In this document: positions 44,808 through 58,500 of the stretch, piece by piece
Position numbering within the stretch: position 1 is the stretch's first letter
How the letters are laid out: every line of letters starts with the position of its first letter
From: Neurospora intermedia
Lineage: Eukaryota; Ascomycota; Sordariomycetes; Sordariales; Sordariaceae
Direction: 5' to 3'
Length of the DNA: 64,000 nt
Assembly: GCA_037102815.1 (NCBI GenBank)
Contig: BTPP01000003.1
Span: 5,394,001-5,458,000 of the forward strand
Program-made: the position numbers and the translations under genes
Notes under the pieces: generated by a model
Databases searched by the model: none
Told to the model about the DNA's origin: nothing
What the model saw: the letters and a program-made list of their open reading frames with translations, nothing else

Positions 44808-47800
44808 ATAATTAAATTTATAGCCCGGGGTAGCTTTAATATATATATACGTAAATAGACTTTTAGGATTTTATATAGGCCTATCTATTTGAAATTTAAT
44901 TTATTAGGATTTTCTATTCTTAATTATACTTTATTTCCGATATAGTATTTAGGTACGTCGTTCCGGTTTATATTTATTTATATCTAATATCGTTCTATAG
45001 CCTTATATATATTATTTTTTAATACTTCGAAGATTATTTTAATACGTTAGACCTTATTATTAATTTCGGTAATTCTCTTACTGTTATTTATATTTTAAAT
45101 AATTCTAGGGATTAGTAATTCGATTTTAATTAAGGGGTTAAATTTATAATTAGTATAAAATAGAAATATTTAGGTTATTTCTAATATATAATTATTAATT
45201 ATAAATTCAGCGAAAGGTAATTAGTTAATTTAATTATTCTTTATTTTTAATACGAAGTTGCAAAGGAATTGTTTTAAAGTAATATTAACGATTTTAGACT
45301 AATTGTTAATTTATAGGTAACGGGTAATAGATATTCGATATTTAAATCCTAATCGTTCTAATAAACGCTATATTAATATATTATCGAACGCATTCCCTCT
45401 ATTAAATATTACTACTTAAGGTACTCTATATAAGTAGAAAATTCATTTAATAAATAGGTCGACGAATTCGTCTGTATTAACCGTTTAGTAAAGTATAAAG
45501 TATTATATTTTAATTAAATAATTAACGATTATAAGGATATACGAATATATAATATTATTCTTTTTGTAAGGGGGTAATAATTTAATATAATCGATATAAA
45601 TTTCTATTTATAATTAAAAGGGTACTCCTAACGGTTAGAGGTAACCGGTTAATTATTTATATAATAGCTTCAACTATTAGTATATATAGTAGGCGTATAC
45701 GAATATCGCGATTTCTTTATATATATTAGGCTACTAATAATATCTTCGGATAAGTTTGTATATCTTTGTATTACCTAGGTAATTAGTTATAAGAAGGTTG
45801 TAATATTAATATATAATTTAAAGCTTTAATATATTATTTAGTAGTATAAATAGTCTATCCTACTAATAAATATAACTATTACGTATAAAATATTTAGTAA
45901 AGGGTACCCGAATAGTATATTTGAATTTAACGGGCTAGCTATTAGTATATAGAAGGGTAAATATTATATTTTAGGTATCTTTAAAGGTATTATAAACTAT
46001 TTTAACGTAAATTTTAAGGGGCTAAGAAATATTTAAAGCGTAAATATATATAAGTACTATATTTAATAATAGTCTATTATTTATAAGGATTCGGACTATT
46101 CGTTTTATAATATAGTCGTTAAATATATTATATTTAAAAGCGGGGGAATTATTTAGGCGGCGGTTTAGAGCGTTAGGTCTAATAATTTACGTACTTAATT
46201 AGTAAATAATACGAAAATTGAATTAGTTTAAAAATTCGGATTATTAGGCTTATTATTAATTAAGTAATTTAATCGTTATAAAATATTAGAAGTTCTTATA
46301 ATTAGTAATAACCTTTATTAATTTATCTATATTAATCCTTTAGAGTTCGGAGTACTATTCTTCGAAAGCCTTAATAATTACGAAGAGCTTTTTATTGTAG
46401 ATCTTATAATTATATTCGGTAGTAGTATATTTATTCGAAAAATAGGCTATAGGGTATAATTAATTTTCGTTGTTATATTAAAATAGTATTCCTCTAAAGG
46501 CCTAATTAAAAATATCGGTTTCGATTACTATTCTACGGGCGGGATTAAAGTAGGCTAATATTTTTATATTAATAAAAGAGTCTTTAAGGCTTTAAAATAC
46601 AATTTAGTAAATATTAGTTTATTTTTAAAGGTTTTCTTTATAAAGTAATACCGTTAGTAGTTTAGTTATTAATAAAAAACCCTTTATAAAACGTTAGTAA
46701 AAATTAGCGAATTTAAGGAATTTTTATAAATTTTTTACTCCTCCTAAGGGTTCTTACTCGGTTATAGCTTTTACTTTCTTCGGATCTATTTTAATACTAT
46801 ATATAATAATAATTAGTCCTAAATATTTAATTTTTTATATATAGAATTCACACTTCTTAATATCGATATAGAAACTAATTTTATTAAGCTTAATAAAGAT
46901 TATTCTAACGTATTAAATATATTCTTTTTTATTCTTCAAATAAATAATAATATCGTTTAGGTATATTAAGGTATAATAATCGAAGCAATTATATAGGATA
47001 TCGTTAATAAAGTTTTAGAAAGAATTTAGCGTATTATAAAGGCTAAATAATATTACTAATATTTTATATAAACCGAACCTTATAATAAAAATAGTTTTCT
47101 AAATATCTTTTTTAATTATACGGACTTTATTAAAAGCAGCGATAATATCGAACTTTATATAAATCTTTATATTATATAGGGAATCGAAGGTTTTGTAAAT
47201 AAATAGGAGTGGATAACGGTTTTTAATTATAATATTATTTAATCTTTAATAATTTTAGTAAATCCGAACTCTTCCGCCGGGTTTCCGGACGAAAAGTAGT
47301 AGTATAGCCGCGTAGGAAGTAGATAGTCGAATAAATCCTTTATCGAGGTTATTATTTAATTATTTTTTAATATATTAGAATTTAGTTTGAAATATCGGTT
47401 AGTTTTTAGCGGTAGGCGGGTTTTTTCCGGGTTCGAAATCGATTTTATAATCGTATAATCGTAATAGTAGTAGGTCGTCGGCGGCGCGGGTAATAAAAAC
47501 AGTAATAAGGTTGTAGTATTCTTATAGTAGTTTAATTTTAATTTCGTCTTTGGATAAATAAACTTTCGGTTTTATAAATTTATTTATATTTTTATTATTA
47601 ACTTTCTATATTAAGAATTATTTATTATAATAGAAGTCGAGGAATTAATAAAATCGTAAGTTTAATTTAGTCCTAAACGCTTCCTTATTTCCTATCCCTT
47701 CCAAAATATCGCAGAATTCTTCATTTGAAAGTTCGGGGTAATTAAAATTATTATTAGTATCCTCATCCGGCAACTCTTTTAATTAATCTAAATAAATACA

Positions 47801-48621
47801 TAATATTTAAATATCGTTTTATTAATAAAACTAAGTAAAATTAATAGTAGAGAGTATTTTAATATTATTTAGTATATTAATTTTTAGGGACCGAATAACC
47901 GGAAGGCGTCCTCTTCGTCCATTAGGGCGGCTATAGTAATATCCGCCGATTTTAGTAGCCGGGAAATTATCAAAATATAATTAATTACAAAATAAAGAAT
48001 CGAAAATAAACGAGCCGGAAGCCTAATTAATATAAGGGTTATAAATTTTAAACTATAGTAAGCCGAAAATAATAGGGTTATTCGGACCGAACTTTATTAC
48101 GAATAGGGGGATTTATTTAATATATATACTAATTCGAATAGTTAGAATAGTAAAGTATATAATATCCTTAGTCTTCTTATTGTCGGTTAAGTATAATATC
48201 TTTAATTAAAGAAATTTATAAAAGTTTAATTATTTTTCTTAAACGAAATTAGTATCGATAAAGGTAAGGCCTATATAGCCTATATCTACGAATATTTTAG
48301 AATTAAACTATACGATTATAGATTAGGAGAGGGTAATAGATAGGAGGAAGGAATTTGTATATATATTAGGATTTAGGGAATTGAATTTTAATTCCTTAAG
48401 GTAGATTTTGTTTAGCGGGTCCTTACTATTCCGAGGGCGTCTTTACTTAAAATTTACTCATTTCCCTAATCGCTAATCTATTTATTATAGTTTTCGGTTT
48501 AGTTATAATAATTTCTATAATTTTAATCGTAATTATATATTTAGTAATCGAAGTAGTCCTAGTCTTTAAAGATTAATAAATCTTCCTCTTCTTTCTATTC
48601 GAAGGTACGGATATAATAACG

Positions 48622-48657
<36 letters not shown>

Positions 48658-50728
48658 ACTACTAGAATTATTAAATAATAAATATTAATTATCTAGCCTA
48701 AAGCTTCTTCGTATAAGGGGATAGTTACTATTATAATATAAGTTATTACTACCGGTATTATTATTATTATTATACTAGTTACTATTACTATTATTATACG
48801 TACTATAATTAAAGGACTAGAAGTGTAATTAGGAGGTAAGGTTAAGCAAGGTATTTACCGACGCAATTTAATACAGCGTACTATTATTATTAATTATAAT
48901 AATAGGGTAATTATATTTTGTATATCCGGGCTAGCTATAGTACAAATATAATCCTAAAGTAAGGCGGCGCTTATATTCGTTAGATAAAATCCTATTAAAT
49001 CTTAAGGCGTTAAATTTTATAGTATTAAGATTGCGGGCCAAAGGGGGTATAAATATTAGCCGGACATTATATTTAAATAATTTAAATTAGAAGTCTATTT
49101 AATTCTTAAATAAATTGCAATAGAGGGTAACCTAAATAGTAAAATTTTCGAAGGAAGGCTAGAGAAAAATATTAATTATTATATATTATAGTAATAGGCT
49201 AACCTTAATCTTCAATTATAAAACACAATATATATTCTATATACTTAGTTTAATTATAATATAAATAAATTCGGCAATAAAAATATTAAAGTTAATATTT
49301 CCCTAAGTAAGTTCCTCTATCTCGCGGACGGTTTAGGCAGCTTTATTAATTATATTATATATTTATTATAGGTATAGGAATAAGTCGGAAATAGTTTATT
49401 AATTCCAAATTAGGGGGTTCTCCTCATTATTTAGAATAATATTAACGTAGGGCTAAATAAAATTACAAGCTCCGCCGTCTAAGCGAAAAACAATATAGAA
49501 AATATAGTTGAATTTAGTAAGGTAATTATCCTTTTCGAATTTGAATTTTAATTCGCAACCGGAATACTAAGAGTGGAACTAAATTTATTTTTTCTTAGGG
49601 TTAGTCTTATTATTAGAGAAGGTATTAGAATTATAGACTTTATTTTATAAATTATAATAGTAGCTACTTAGAGCAGTTTATAAACCTTATATTTCGCTGG
49701 TCTAATAGATAATAGTTTCGCGGAAGCTAGCTATTTAATTAATTAAAAAATTATTTTACTACTATCTCTAAATATTAATTATATTTAAATAATTAAATAC
49801 AATATTTAAATTATTAAGGAGGTTATATAAAACGCGGTTGGTATTTAACGTATTATAGAAGGTTTTAAAGAGGGTTCTAATATTTATAGTATAATTATAT
49901 TCGAGTAGGGTTAATAAAATAATTGGAAAATTACTTATAAGGAATTTTTCGATATTAAAAGGCGTATTATAAGTAGGGGGGGCGGGGGTATTATTATTTA
50001 TAATTATAGTTCTATTTAATAGTTTACGTTTTTATAATTTAGGAGTATTTAAATAAAGGTAATAAAAATATTAGGTATAATAGTATTTTAAATCTTTAAA
50101 ATTAGTAGGCGAAGGGGGGTTTTTATTTAATAATCGATAGGGTTAATCTTCGTTATAGATATAGGGTATCGTTAGGAGGATTATAATTATAATTATTATA
50201 ATAATAGAGGCGGTAAGCCCTAGAAGGAACTATCTATTTTTCGCTTATATAATATCTTAATAATTTTCTTTTAATTTTAATAAGAATATTAGTCGGTAAA
50301 TCTAATTTCGTAATATATAATTTTAACTTCGTTAACTATATAGCGTTCTTAGTACTATAATCTATTTTAATTATCGGGTAATATCCTCTCGTTATTAGTT
50401 AATATTTTATTAATATAATATATATTTTTTTTTTTATAGAAGTATTAGGCATTACTAGAATTAAGATTAAGATACTAAAATATTAATTAAATTTAAAGCT
50501 GGGACTAAAATACTAGCTAAAGCTAGGACCGGGATCGGGAAGCTAGGACTAAAAAGCTAAGACTGAGAAGCTAGGACCGAGAAGTTAGGATAGCGAAGGC
50601 CTTTTAGAAGTATTCTAGAATATTCGTAACGAAGGTCCGAGTAGTTATAAAGTTTAAGAGTCGTAAATAGAGGTAAGTAGAGATAAAGGGTGAACGTTAG
50701 TATATACTATTATAAAAGTACTATAAAC

Positions 50729-50891
50729 TATTATAGTGTAACTCTCTAGGAAGTACTATATAGTAAAGGATTATAGAAAGTACTCTAACCTTATAGGTAA
50801 GTATAAGTAATTATTGTAGTACAAGGAGCTATGGAAGTAGAAGGGGGAAGAGTCTAACTATAAATATATACGGTTAGGTAGATCCCTAACA
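50729..50891 (-). repeat. 5' LTR of outer element
   Basis: 163 bp, pairs with 34850-35012. It ends at the sharp return to normal GC composition (50892 onward). Its interior-facing left half carries most of the mutated states. Confidence 0.87.
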
Positions 50892-52088
50892 CTTTCCCTT
50901 TCTCATCCTTTTCGTCCGTCTTGCAACCTCACCCGATATCCTCACCTCAACATAACCTTGCAACATCCTATATATCCTCACGCCTCCCTGGCCAGACCTC
51001 AATTCCTTGGCACATGGCACACTAGCCCAATTTTTCCGTCTGTCTCGCTCGCTTCAGTCCAAAGAGAGAAAAAAAAAAAAGGGTCATTCCGCCATAGATG
51101 GTATTTCTTGAAAGGAGAATGAACCCAAAAAACAAGGGTCGCAGCTACAAGGTTAGGTACCTATTCAGACCGGATGTGTCCTTACGTCATAGGCGTTCTC
51201 CACTCACTCGCATGCACGACAAACAAACGAACGGGTTAGGTTGCACATGGCGTGTGGATCCCGCGCTGCTTCCCTTGGCTTGGCTTAGCCGAAAGAGAAC
51301 GAGACGGGACCATCCTTTGATATTAACACCCGACGTACCCTCCCCCCCCGGGCTGTTGACAGTTCAACAGTACTCTTTACTTGTTTGCTGTGATTACCTA
51401 AATAATCCATATCATATGGAGCTTTTGTTTTCTATGTGTACACTAGAAGATGTCAGTGGATTCAGTCGGGAGAGAGCCTGAATTCGGAAGACATCCGACG
51501 AGAAACCTTGGTCCGTCATCAGGCAATCATCCCGCATGGCCAAGAGTCTTTGGCTTCGGGGAATAAACTGATAAACAAGCTTTTTAAACTGGAGCCTTTT
51601 TGCTGGAGACAGACAGACGTTGGGCCTTAAGGGCGGATACCTAGGTACTCTTCATTCATTCATTCTTCTCTTTTTTGTAGTGTATAGTACCTACTACCGA
51701 CACATGGAGACATGGGTAGGTAGCCATGTGATGTCAATATTTCCATTGATTGTATTCAAGGGTCTTGTCTTGATATCTGAGACTGACTGACACCATCACA
51801 CTCAACAAAATTCAGGGTCCATCCAGTTCCATGGATATTTCAACATCACATCATACTGCCAATGTTATTCTTGGCTCGTCTTATGCATTAGGTATTATTT
51901 ACTACCGTATCATCCTCTTCTCTCTTCATTCGAACGGGAATAAGATCTACGGTATATACATATACCGGGCCGTTGACCCGTTGTCCGTTGTCCGTTGTCC
52001 ACAGCGGAACCACTCCCGCCTACAGATACTGTATAGCATCACCAACGTCTGCCCTTCCACCTACATACATACATATCGACACCCGATT
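50892..52088. other. Region between the AT-rich island and the aldehyde dehydrogenase gene
   Basis: 1.2 kb of normal composition without a recognisable gene. A 127-codon plus-strand frame (51098-51481) has no motif. Three tandem copies of a TTGTCCG-type unit lie around 51979-51999. The right end is the 3' region of the aldehyde dehydrogenase gene. Confidence 0.5.
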
Positions 52089-54053
52089 CTAACTATTACT
52101 CAAAATCCCCACCACCCCACCCACCTTCCTCCCCAAGCCCATCCCATACCCAACCTCCACCACGCCCTTTGCAAACCTCCAGCTCCGCTCCTGATCAGGA
52201 ACCGGATACTGCATCGGCCGCGGTATCGCCGTCCTCACACCCAGCCAACCAAACCGATCCTCACAAACCGCCTTGATATTACACAACCCTCGCAGTCCTT
52301 CCTCGCCCGCAAACCTTCCATATCCCGACCCCGCCACGCCTCCAAAGGGCAGCTGCACCGCATACGTAGCTCCGAAATCGTTGACGGCCACCATACCCGC
52401 CTTCAAGCCCCTGACCACCTCGTGCAGCGTAGAATCCCATTCCGATCCGAAGACGGAGCTGCCCAAGCCAAAGTCGGGCGCATTGGCTACGGCGAGGATG
52501 TCCTCCGCCGAAGAGGAAGCGGCGCGCATCACCACCATGATGGGCCCGAAGCACTCTTCTTGCGCGATAGCCATGTCCGGCGTGACGTCTACGAGAAGGG
52601 TAGGCACGAAGTAATGGCCGCTTGGGTATTCGGGGTGTGCGTACCGCTTGCCGCCGGCTAAGAGTCTAGCGCCTTGTTTGACGGCGTCAGCGACCAGGCC
52701 TTCGAGACGAGCGAAAGCGGTATCGGAGATCATGGCGCCCACGTCGGCGGTCGGACCCAGACGAAGAGCGCGCACGCGCGGGGTGAGCATGGAAAGGAGG
52801 GTGTCGTAGTGTTCGGGGGCGGCGACGATGCGCTCGATGCCGATGCAGTTCTGCCCGGAGGCTTGGAAGGTGCCCCGCATGAGCGTGTTGACGATGCGAG
52901 GGAGGTCGGACTTGGGGGCCGAGGCGAGGATGATGGACGCGTCTTTGCCGCCGAGCTCGGCGAGAACGGGGATAAGGGCCTTGGAGGCCGATTCGGCGAC
53001 TTTCTTGCAGACGGGCTGGGAGCCGATGAAAGTGATGTGGCTGATTTTGGGGTGGGAGGTGATGTGGTTGGCTGTTTGGGGCCAGCAGACTACGGTTTCT
53101 GTGCGGAACAGGCCTGTTAGCAAGGGCCAAGGTAAGCTGTAGGAACAAGAGACCAGTGATACGTACGAACAAGCGCAGGATTATGACCATGCGCAACCAA
53201 CGCGCCTCTAATCACACTCGTAAACCACTGCGAGCTCCAAGCTGTCTGCTCCGATACCTTGACCACGATACCGTTGCCCGCGAACAGCGCGCTAATCACC
53301 GGTCCGATCAAGTTGTGAAACGGGTAGTTCCAGCTCACCAGCGCAGCAACCACGCCCAGCGGCTCGTAGTGCACCGTGTTCCTCTTATACGCCATCAACA
53401 AGTTCGTAGGCCTCGATTCTGGGCGCAGCGCCTTTTCGCCATGCTTAATCGTCCACTGCAGCTTCTCGGCCGTAACCAGGATCTCGCCCAGCTGGGCGTC
53501 CACCATGGTCTTGCCGCTGTCGAGACAAGCCACCCTGCAAATCTCCTCCTGGTTGTCGAGCACGTATTGGAGCAGGGAACGGAGGACGGCGCGGCGCTGG
53601 CGAAAGGTGGTCTTGGCCCATTCGGCCTGGGCGGCGTGGGCTTGGTCGATGGCGCGGTCGATGCCTTCGGGGGTCGAGGGGTTGACGAAGCCGAGGAATT
53701 GGCCGGTGGCAGGGGCGTAGCATTGGATCGCCGAGGTACCCGAGACTTTGATCGAGGGGTTCTCAAGGATGTTCTCCTCTTTGGGGAAGTTGGCGGGAGG
53801 AATCGTGTAGCGGATCGGCTGGTCTTCGCGGCTCGCCATGTACCAGACGGCCAGCGCGGCGAGGGCTGACCAGACGAGGGCCCATGATGATTCGGGAATG
53901 TAGCTTCCTACTCTGTTGTGCTGGGCTTGTCAGTAAGGTTTTGAGCGTACCCAGAAGACCCGATGAAAGGCAGAGTGTACTATGCACGTACGGTGTATCC
54001 TCCAAAGCGGTCCGGAGCTGCACGAGCAGACTCCTAGGTATCTCTGCCGCCAT
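52089..54053 (-). CDS. Membrane-anchored aldehyde dehydrogenase, Msc7-like
   Basis: NAD(P)-dependent oxidation of an aldehyde to the acid; substrate unknown. Exons 54053-53992, 53912-53167 and 53098-52089 encode 605 residues. The first 50 residues contain one predicted membrane helix (SSWALVWSALAALAVWYMA, about 29-47), giving an N-terminal anchor like that of yeast Msc7 in the ER. The ALDH fold follows with SWNYPFHN (N216), the general base in LAELGGKD (E317), the nucleophile in FQASGQNCIGIERI (C354), the cofactor/substrate-loop QEECFGPIMVV and the C-terminal PFGGVAGSGYGRFAG. All catalytic residues are present, so an active enzyme is expected. The third exon's acceptor (CACAG) was chosen among nearby AGs because it gives the conserved QTVVCWP in frame. 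The gene lies downstream of, and in the same direction as, the P4-ATPase gene. Confidence 0.94.
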
Positions 54054-55502
54054 TGTTGCGCTGAGTGAGCTTGTAGAGGCCAACGGCAGACCACCTGAGC
54101 TCTTGTCAGCAGGGCTATGCCTCAAAAAGTCTTACAACGGTAGTTGTCTAGCGTAGGAGAAGCTCGAATAGTCGAGAAAAAGAAAAGTTCCAGGGGTAAG
54201 CTACTTATTGGGGGAGCTGTTCCCTCCAGGCGCGTGTTCGTGAGCTGATGCAGGCACACCCCACATATATGGTGCCACCCGGCAGGCAATGCTTCAGTTG
54301 TGAGTGCTAGCCACAAGGGTTCCCTTCTCCCCGACCCCTTTTCTCGACGTGACTCGGAAGGAGTAGTCATACAGGACGAGTAAACAATCAAGGGTCAAGG
54401 ATGGTCTCATTGATGTTGTAGGAGGGACAATTTGGAAAGCTTTTTCTTTTTCTGTCTTTCTTTTTCTAACACACTGAGTGATGTTCATGTTTTGCTCAAG
54501 AAATTCGGGAAATTAAAGAATAGCTGACAACACCGTGCCTATATCGCGGATTCCTTCCCGTGGTTTCTTTGTCTAGGTCTACTTTAGTTTACAGTAGATC
54601 TGCTGTATAGATAATCTGGAACCTATTCGAAGTTGAGTACATATACTGTATAAACTAAAACTTACGCACATGCAGAGCAAGGTGATTCTGCGCCAAACAT
54701 ATATGTGTTTCTAAAATGTGTGAAAACATGCGATCATTCATCACCGAACAACCATCCCATCCCACTATTATTCTACTTGCTTTTGCTTTCAACAGAGCCA
54801 GTCATGAATCCAACGACCCAAAAAGTAGTTATCAAAGCAGTGCGCGGGGTATTTATGAATCCTTAGATAATATACACTTTTTACTTTTGCAGATTTCAGT
54901 TTGTACTTCACTTTGCTTGCTCTTACCTCTTTCTCACCATACTATACTCTCTTCACTCGCTCGCTTGGCTTGCTTGTTTGCTTGCTCCATTCTCTTCATC
55001 TCTTCAACTCGACCCAACTTTTTCTAGTACTGTGGTGATGATATGTGACAAGAAACAAAGCAGCCATAACCAAAAAGAACCAAACAACAAGTAGTGTAGA
55101 TTTGTTGATTCGATGGCCGCAAAAGAAAGAGGACCAAAAAAAGCAGCAGTACATACTATCGCAGCAGCAGGTATAAGAACGTAGCAGTAACAGCAGCCTT
55201 CAAAACCCTGAGAAAAACAAGACGGAAATAGATGAAAACCCCCACCATCCCTCCCCAAGGCCGTGTGTGATCCTTCGCACACAGCATGCAGCTACAACAA
55301 CAACAACACCACTACCCAGCCAAAAAAAGTCATGTGTGCGGGCCATGAAATCATGTCCTTCCCTTCCCTTCCCTATTCCTCCCATTCCCTTCGCTTCGAA
55401 CTTCGTCCCATCTGTTTGTCTCAACTTCGTGGCCATGCATGCACTTCATTCCTTTGTACTTTAGCTCTTCACCTCAAACTCACTTATTCCTCCCTCTAAA
55501 CG
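54054..55502. other. Intergenic region, P4-ATPase to aldehyde dehydrogenase
   Basis: 1.4 kb with no gene: the aldehyde dehydrogenase promoter and leader at left and the P4-ATPase 3' region at right. Mildly AT-rich around 54480-54720. Confidence 0.55.
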
Positions 55503-58500
55503 TCATTGTTGACTATCCCGCCTTTCATCCCTCTTGTCTTCATCCTCTACCCCAGGATGTGGAACCTCATCCTCACTCTGCTTGCTAAACACCGACAAGC
55601 CCCTCTTACGCACTGTCGTCAGATTAAACCTCCTTTGCGCCCCCGGCGTAGGCAGATTCTGCGCCGAGTGTGTCGACTCAATCCGACTAAGCCTGGCAGC
55701 TGACGTAAAGTCGTTGGACTGCTCCAGACTCTGCCTGATGCGCTCGCGATCCATCGACCGACGCAAGCGATCGTACGATGGCCTGGCGCGGTCAATCGAC
55801 GGGCGTCCACCGCCCATTGGCGGCTCGTCCTCGATCTGGTTGGTGTCAAGCGAGTGCCGCGTGTAGTTGGTCCCGTCACTGCCGTTCTGAGCGCGCGTGT
55901 GGTGCGTGTTGACGGATGGCGGATAGATAGGCCGGCGATCCTCGTCGACACTGGCGTAGTGCGTGTGCTTGGAGTGCTTGGACGACTTGGACTTGGCGCG
56001 GCTGCTGGACGATTCCGAGGAGCCAGACGAGGTGCCCTTGAGGGCTTCGTCCTCGACGGGAGCGACGACGGGCACTTCAATGGCCTTGTACTCGCCAGTG
56101 GAGATGCGCTCGCGGATAATGTCCACGTCGTAGGGGAACATTTGCTTCTGGATGCACTTGGTGACAAGGCGGGGCAGTAGGCAGATGGTCGGCGTGATGA
56201 TGAAGGCCATCCAGAAGGTGAACTCGGCGTAGACCTGGGGAGCGGCCTGGTAGAATTGGCCCGAGTAGCTGGTGGCCGTGTAGATGCCGGTCCAGAAGAA
56301 GATGAAGATGTCACTAAGGAAGACAACCAGGAGCATCACCCAATCCCACCTATAAGTGTTCATGAGGATGTACATGTTGATGGTCAACACGGCAGGATGA
56401 GCAATGTAGCAACCCAGTCTTGTCCTTTCCTGGACATCGAGACCATTTCCGGAGGCGGCAGGGGTGAGGATACAGAAGATGAACGGGATGAAGAAGCTCA
56501 TGACAGATTGATAGATACCATCAGCCATGTAAGCCCTGGGAATTTGTTAGCGAACACCTTCAACCATATTAATATTGGTGCGAAAATTACTTACCAGAAC
56601 TTGGTCTGTGTCCACTCAAGCCGTTCAATACCGCGGCGGTAAAGTTGAGGAACGGCCAGGGACACAGTGTCGCTCACGTCCTGATCCAAGACACCCATGA
56701 GGATGACAGGAATGGAAGTGAAGAACAGGTTGAACATGAGAATGTAGGTATAGTCGAAAATGTACGAGATGTCGAAGTCGCAGAAGATTTGGAACCAGAA
56801 GATGGCCCATGTCCATACCATGTTCTTGTAGAAGAAGTTACTAATTGTCTCTGCCAAGCGACGGTAGGACCAGCGACCGTGGACGAGCACCAAGCGTGTC
56901 AGGAATCTGAACTGGCCGATGGCGTAATCAGAAGACATGACAGCCTGGCGACCTTCCTCGCCAGCAATACCGACACCGACATCCGCCTCCTGAATCATGG
57001 CAACATCGTTGGCACCATCACCGATAGAGAGGGTCATGACGTCCAAGCCGTTCTTGACCATGGAGACGACAGCAGCCTTCTGAGCGGGACTGACACGGCA
57101 GCAGAGCACGGACTTGCACTGCTTACACAGCAACAGGAACTTTTGCTTGAGCGTGTCACTGAGAACCCACCGAAGGGTAAATCCGTCAACGACAAGACCG
57201 TGAGTAGGCGCCGGCGGTTCGTGGTCCTTCTTGGCCTGCTTGAGCTCCTCGTCGCTACCGGTCATGTTAAACTTGGCCAAACCCCTGTCGAGTTCTTCTT
57301 CGGCAAGGCGAAGGTACTCAGCTTCCTGCTGGATACCAGCCTCGTCCTCGCTAACCTGTAAGCGCACGAGATCCATGTCGTTGTTGAGGAGATTGCAAGA
57401 GAAACCGATGTTGATCGCCGTCTCAACCTTGTCACCGGTAAGAACCCAGAGCTTGATACCGGCATTGCCGAGGAGCTCAATGGCATCGGGCACGCCATCC
57501 TGGAGACGATCCTCAATGGCAGTACCGCCGAGCAAGGTGAGATCCTGTTCGATTTTGTCGGCAACTTCCTCGAGCTTCTCCTCGCGGTTTTCCAGAGCAG
57601 TAGCAGCAACGTCGTGCTCCTTCTTCCATTCGTAGTATTCCTGCTCTGTCAGCTCCTTCTCCGCAATACAGAGAGTACGAAGACCTTCGACGGCGAACAT
57701 TTCGAGGTGTTCAGCGGTTTCCCTGCGCAGCTCCTTTTGCTCGCCACGCTTCAAGCGGGCGTAAATGATACTGTCGGCACCCTTGCAAAAGAGCTTGATC
57801 TTGCCGTCAGGCATTCTGACGATCGCGCTCATTCTCTTTCTGCTGGAGTTGAATTCGATAATGTTGAGAACGGGGTAGTGCATGTCCTTGCCCATGACGT
57901 TGACATTGACGCCTCCATCAGACATACCGAGGACGGTGAAGCCCATGTCACGAGCGGTAGCAACCAGAGCGGCCTCGTCCGGAGATTGCGCCTTGAAGAT
58001 CATTTTGGGAGAATCACCAGGCTGCTTCTCCGCAACGACAGTATGGCAGAGAGCAAGGGCCAACATGAAGTGCTCGTTGGCCTTTTGCTGCTCGGGACCG
58101 TTCTTACCAGCCAGATCCTCAACGAAGTCGGGAGCAACGAATGTAAGGTCTTCATCGTGGAGATAGGGGTTGTTGTGAATCTCACGGAGTCCATGGAGAG
58201 TGCGTGCCTTGGCCTGTTCAATCTCGTCCTTGATCCTGGCGATCTCAGATTCGATGTCACCGCCGCCACTTCGCTTGCTCATACCAATCTGCGCTTCGGT
58301 AAAGGCTTCTCCGTACGGCTGTCCGTTGATCGTGGCCTTTTTGAACTCCATCACATTCTGCGTCAGGGTACCAGTCTTGTCGGAGAAAATGTACTCAATC
58401 TGACCAACGTCATCCGAAATGTTCCAGGACTTGGGGATGCAAGGCGCATCGATCGGCTCGTAGTACATGTTGATGTCGCTATAGATGAAATAAGCCTGCA

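Larger units (their letters stand above)
34850..50891 (-). mobile_element. Outer LTR retroelement, Ty3/gypsy type, mutated fossil (interrupted by a second element)
   Basis: Bounded by two 163-bp LTRs (34850-35012 and 50729-50891) that begin TG/TA and end CA/TA. On the minus strand the LTR starts TGTTAGGGATC, and a purine tract (AGAGAGGGGAG) lies just inside the 3' LTR, as expected. Degenerate pol similarity is on the minus strand: reverse transcriptase at about 46.7-47.3 kb, integrase at about 45.3-45.9 kb, and a presumed gag side at about 48.5-50.5 kb. Without the nested insertion the element is about 7.4 kb. It is broken by very many RIP-type transitions. A possible 4-bp target repeat (cttt) sits at both ends but is weak. 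The LTR pair has no indel or transversion, so the insertion is young by that measure, although RIP makes age estimates unreliable. Confidence 0.85.

Noticed and set aside
50892-50895. Target-site duplication of the outer element (cttt at both ends)
   Set aside because: Only 4 bp, low complexity, and it needs the LTR edge shifted by one base at the left; kept as weak support only.
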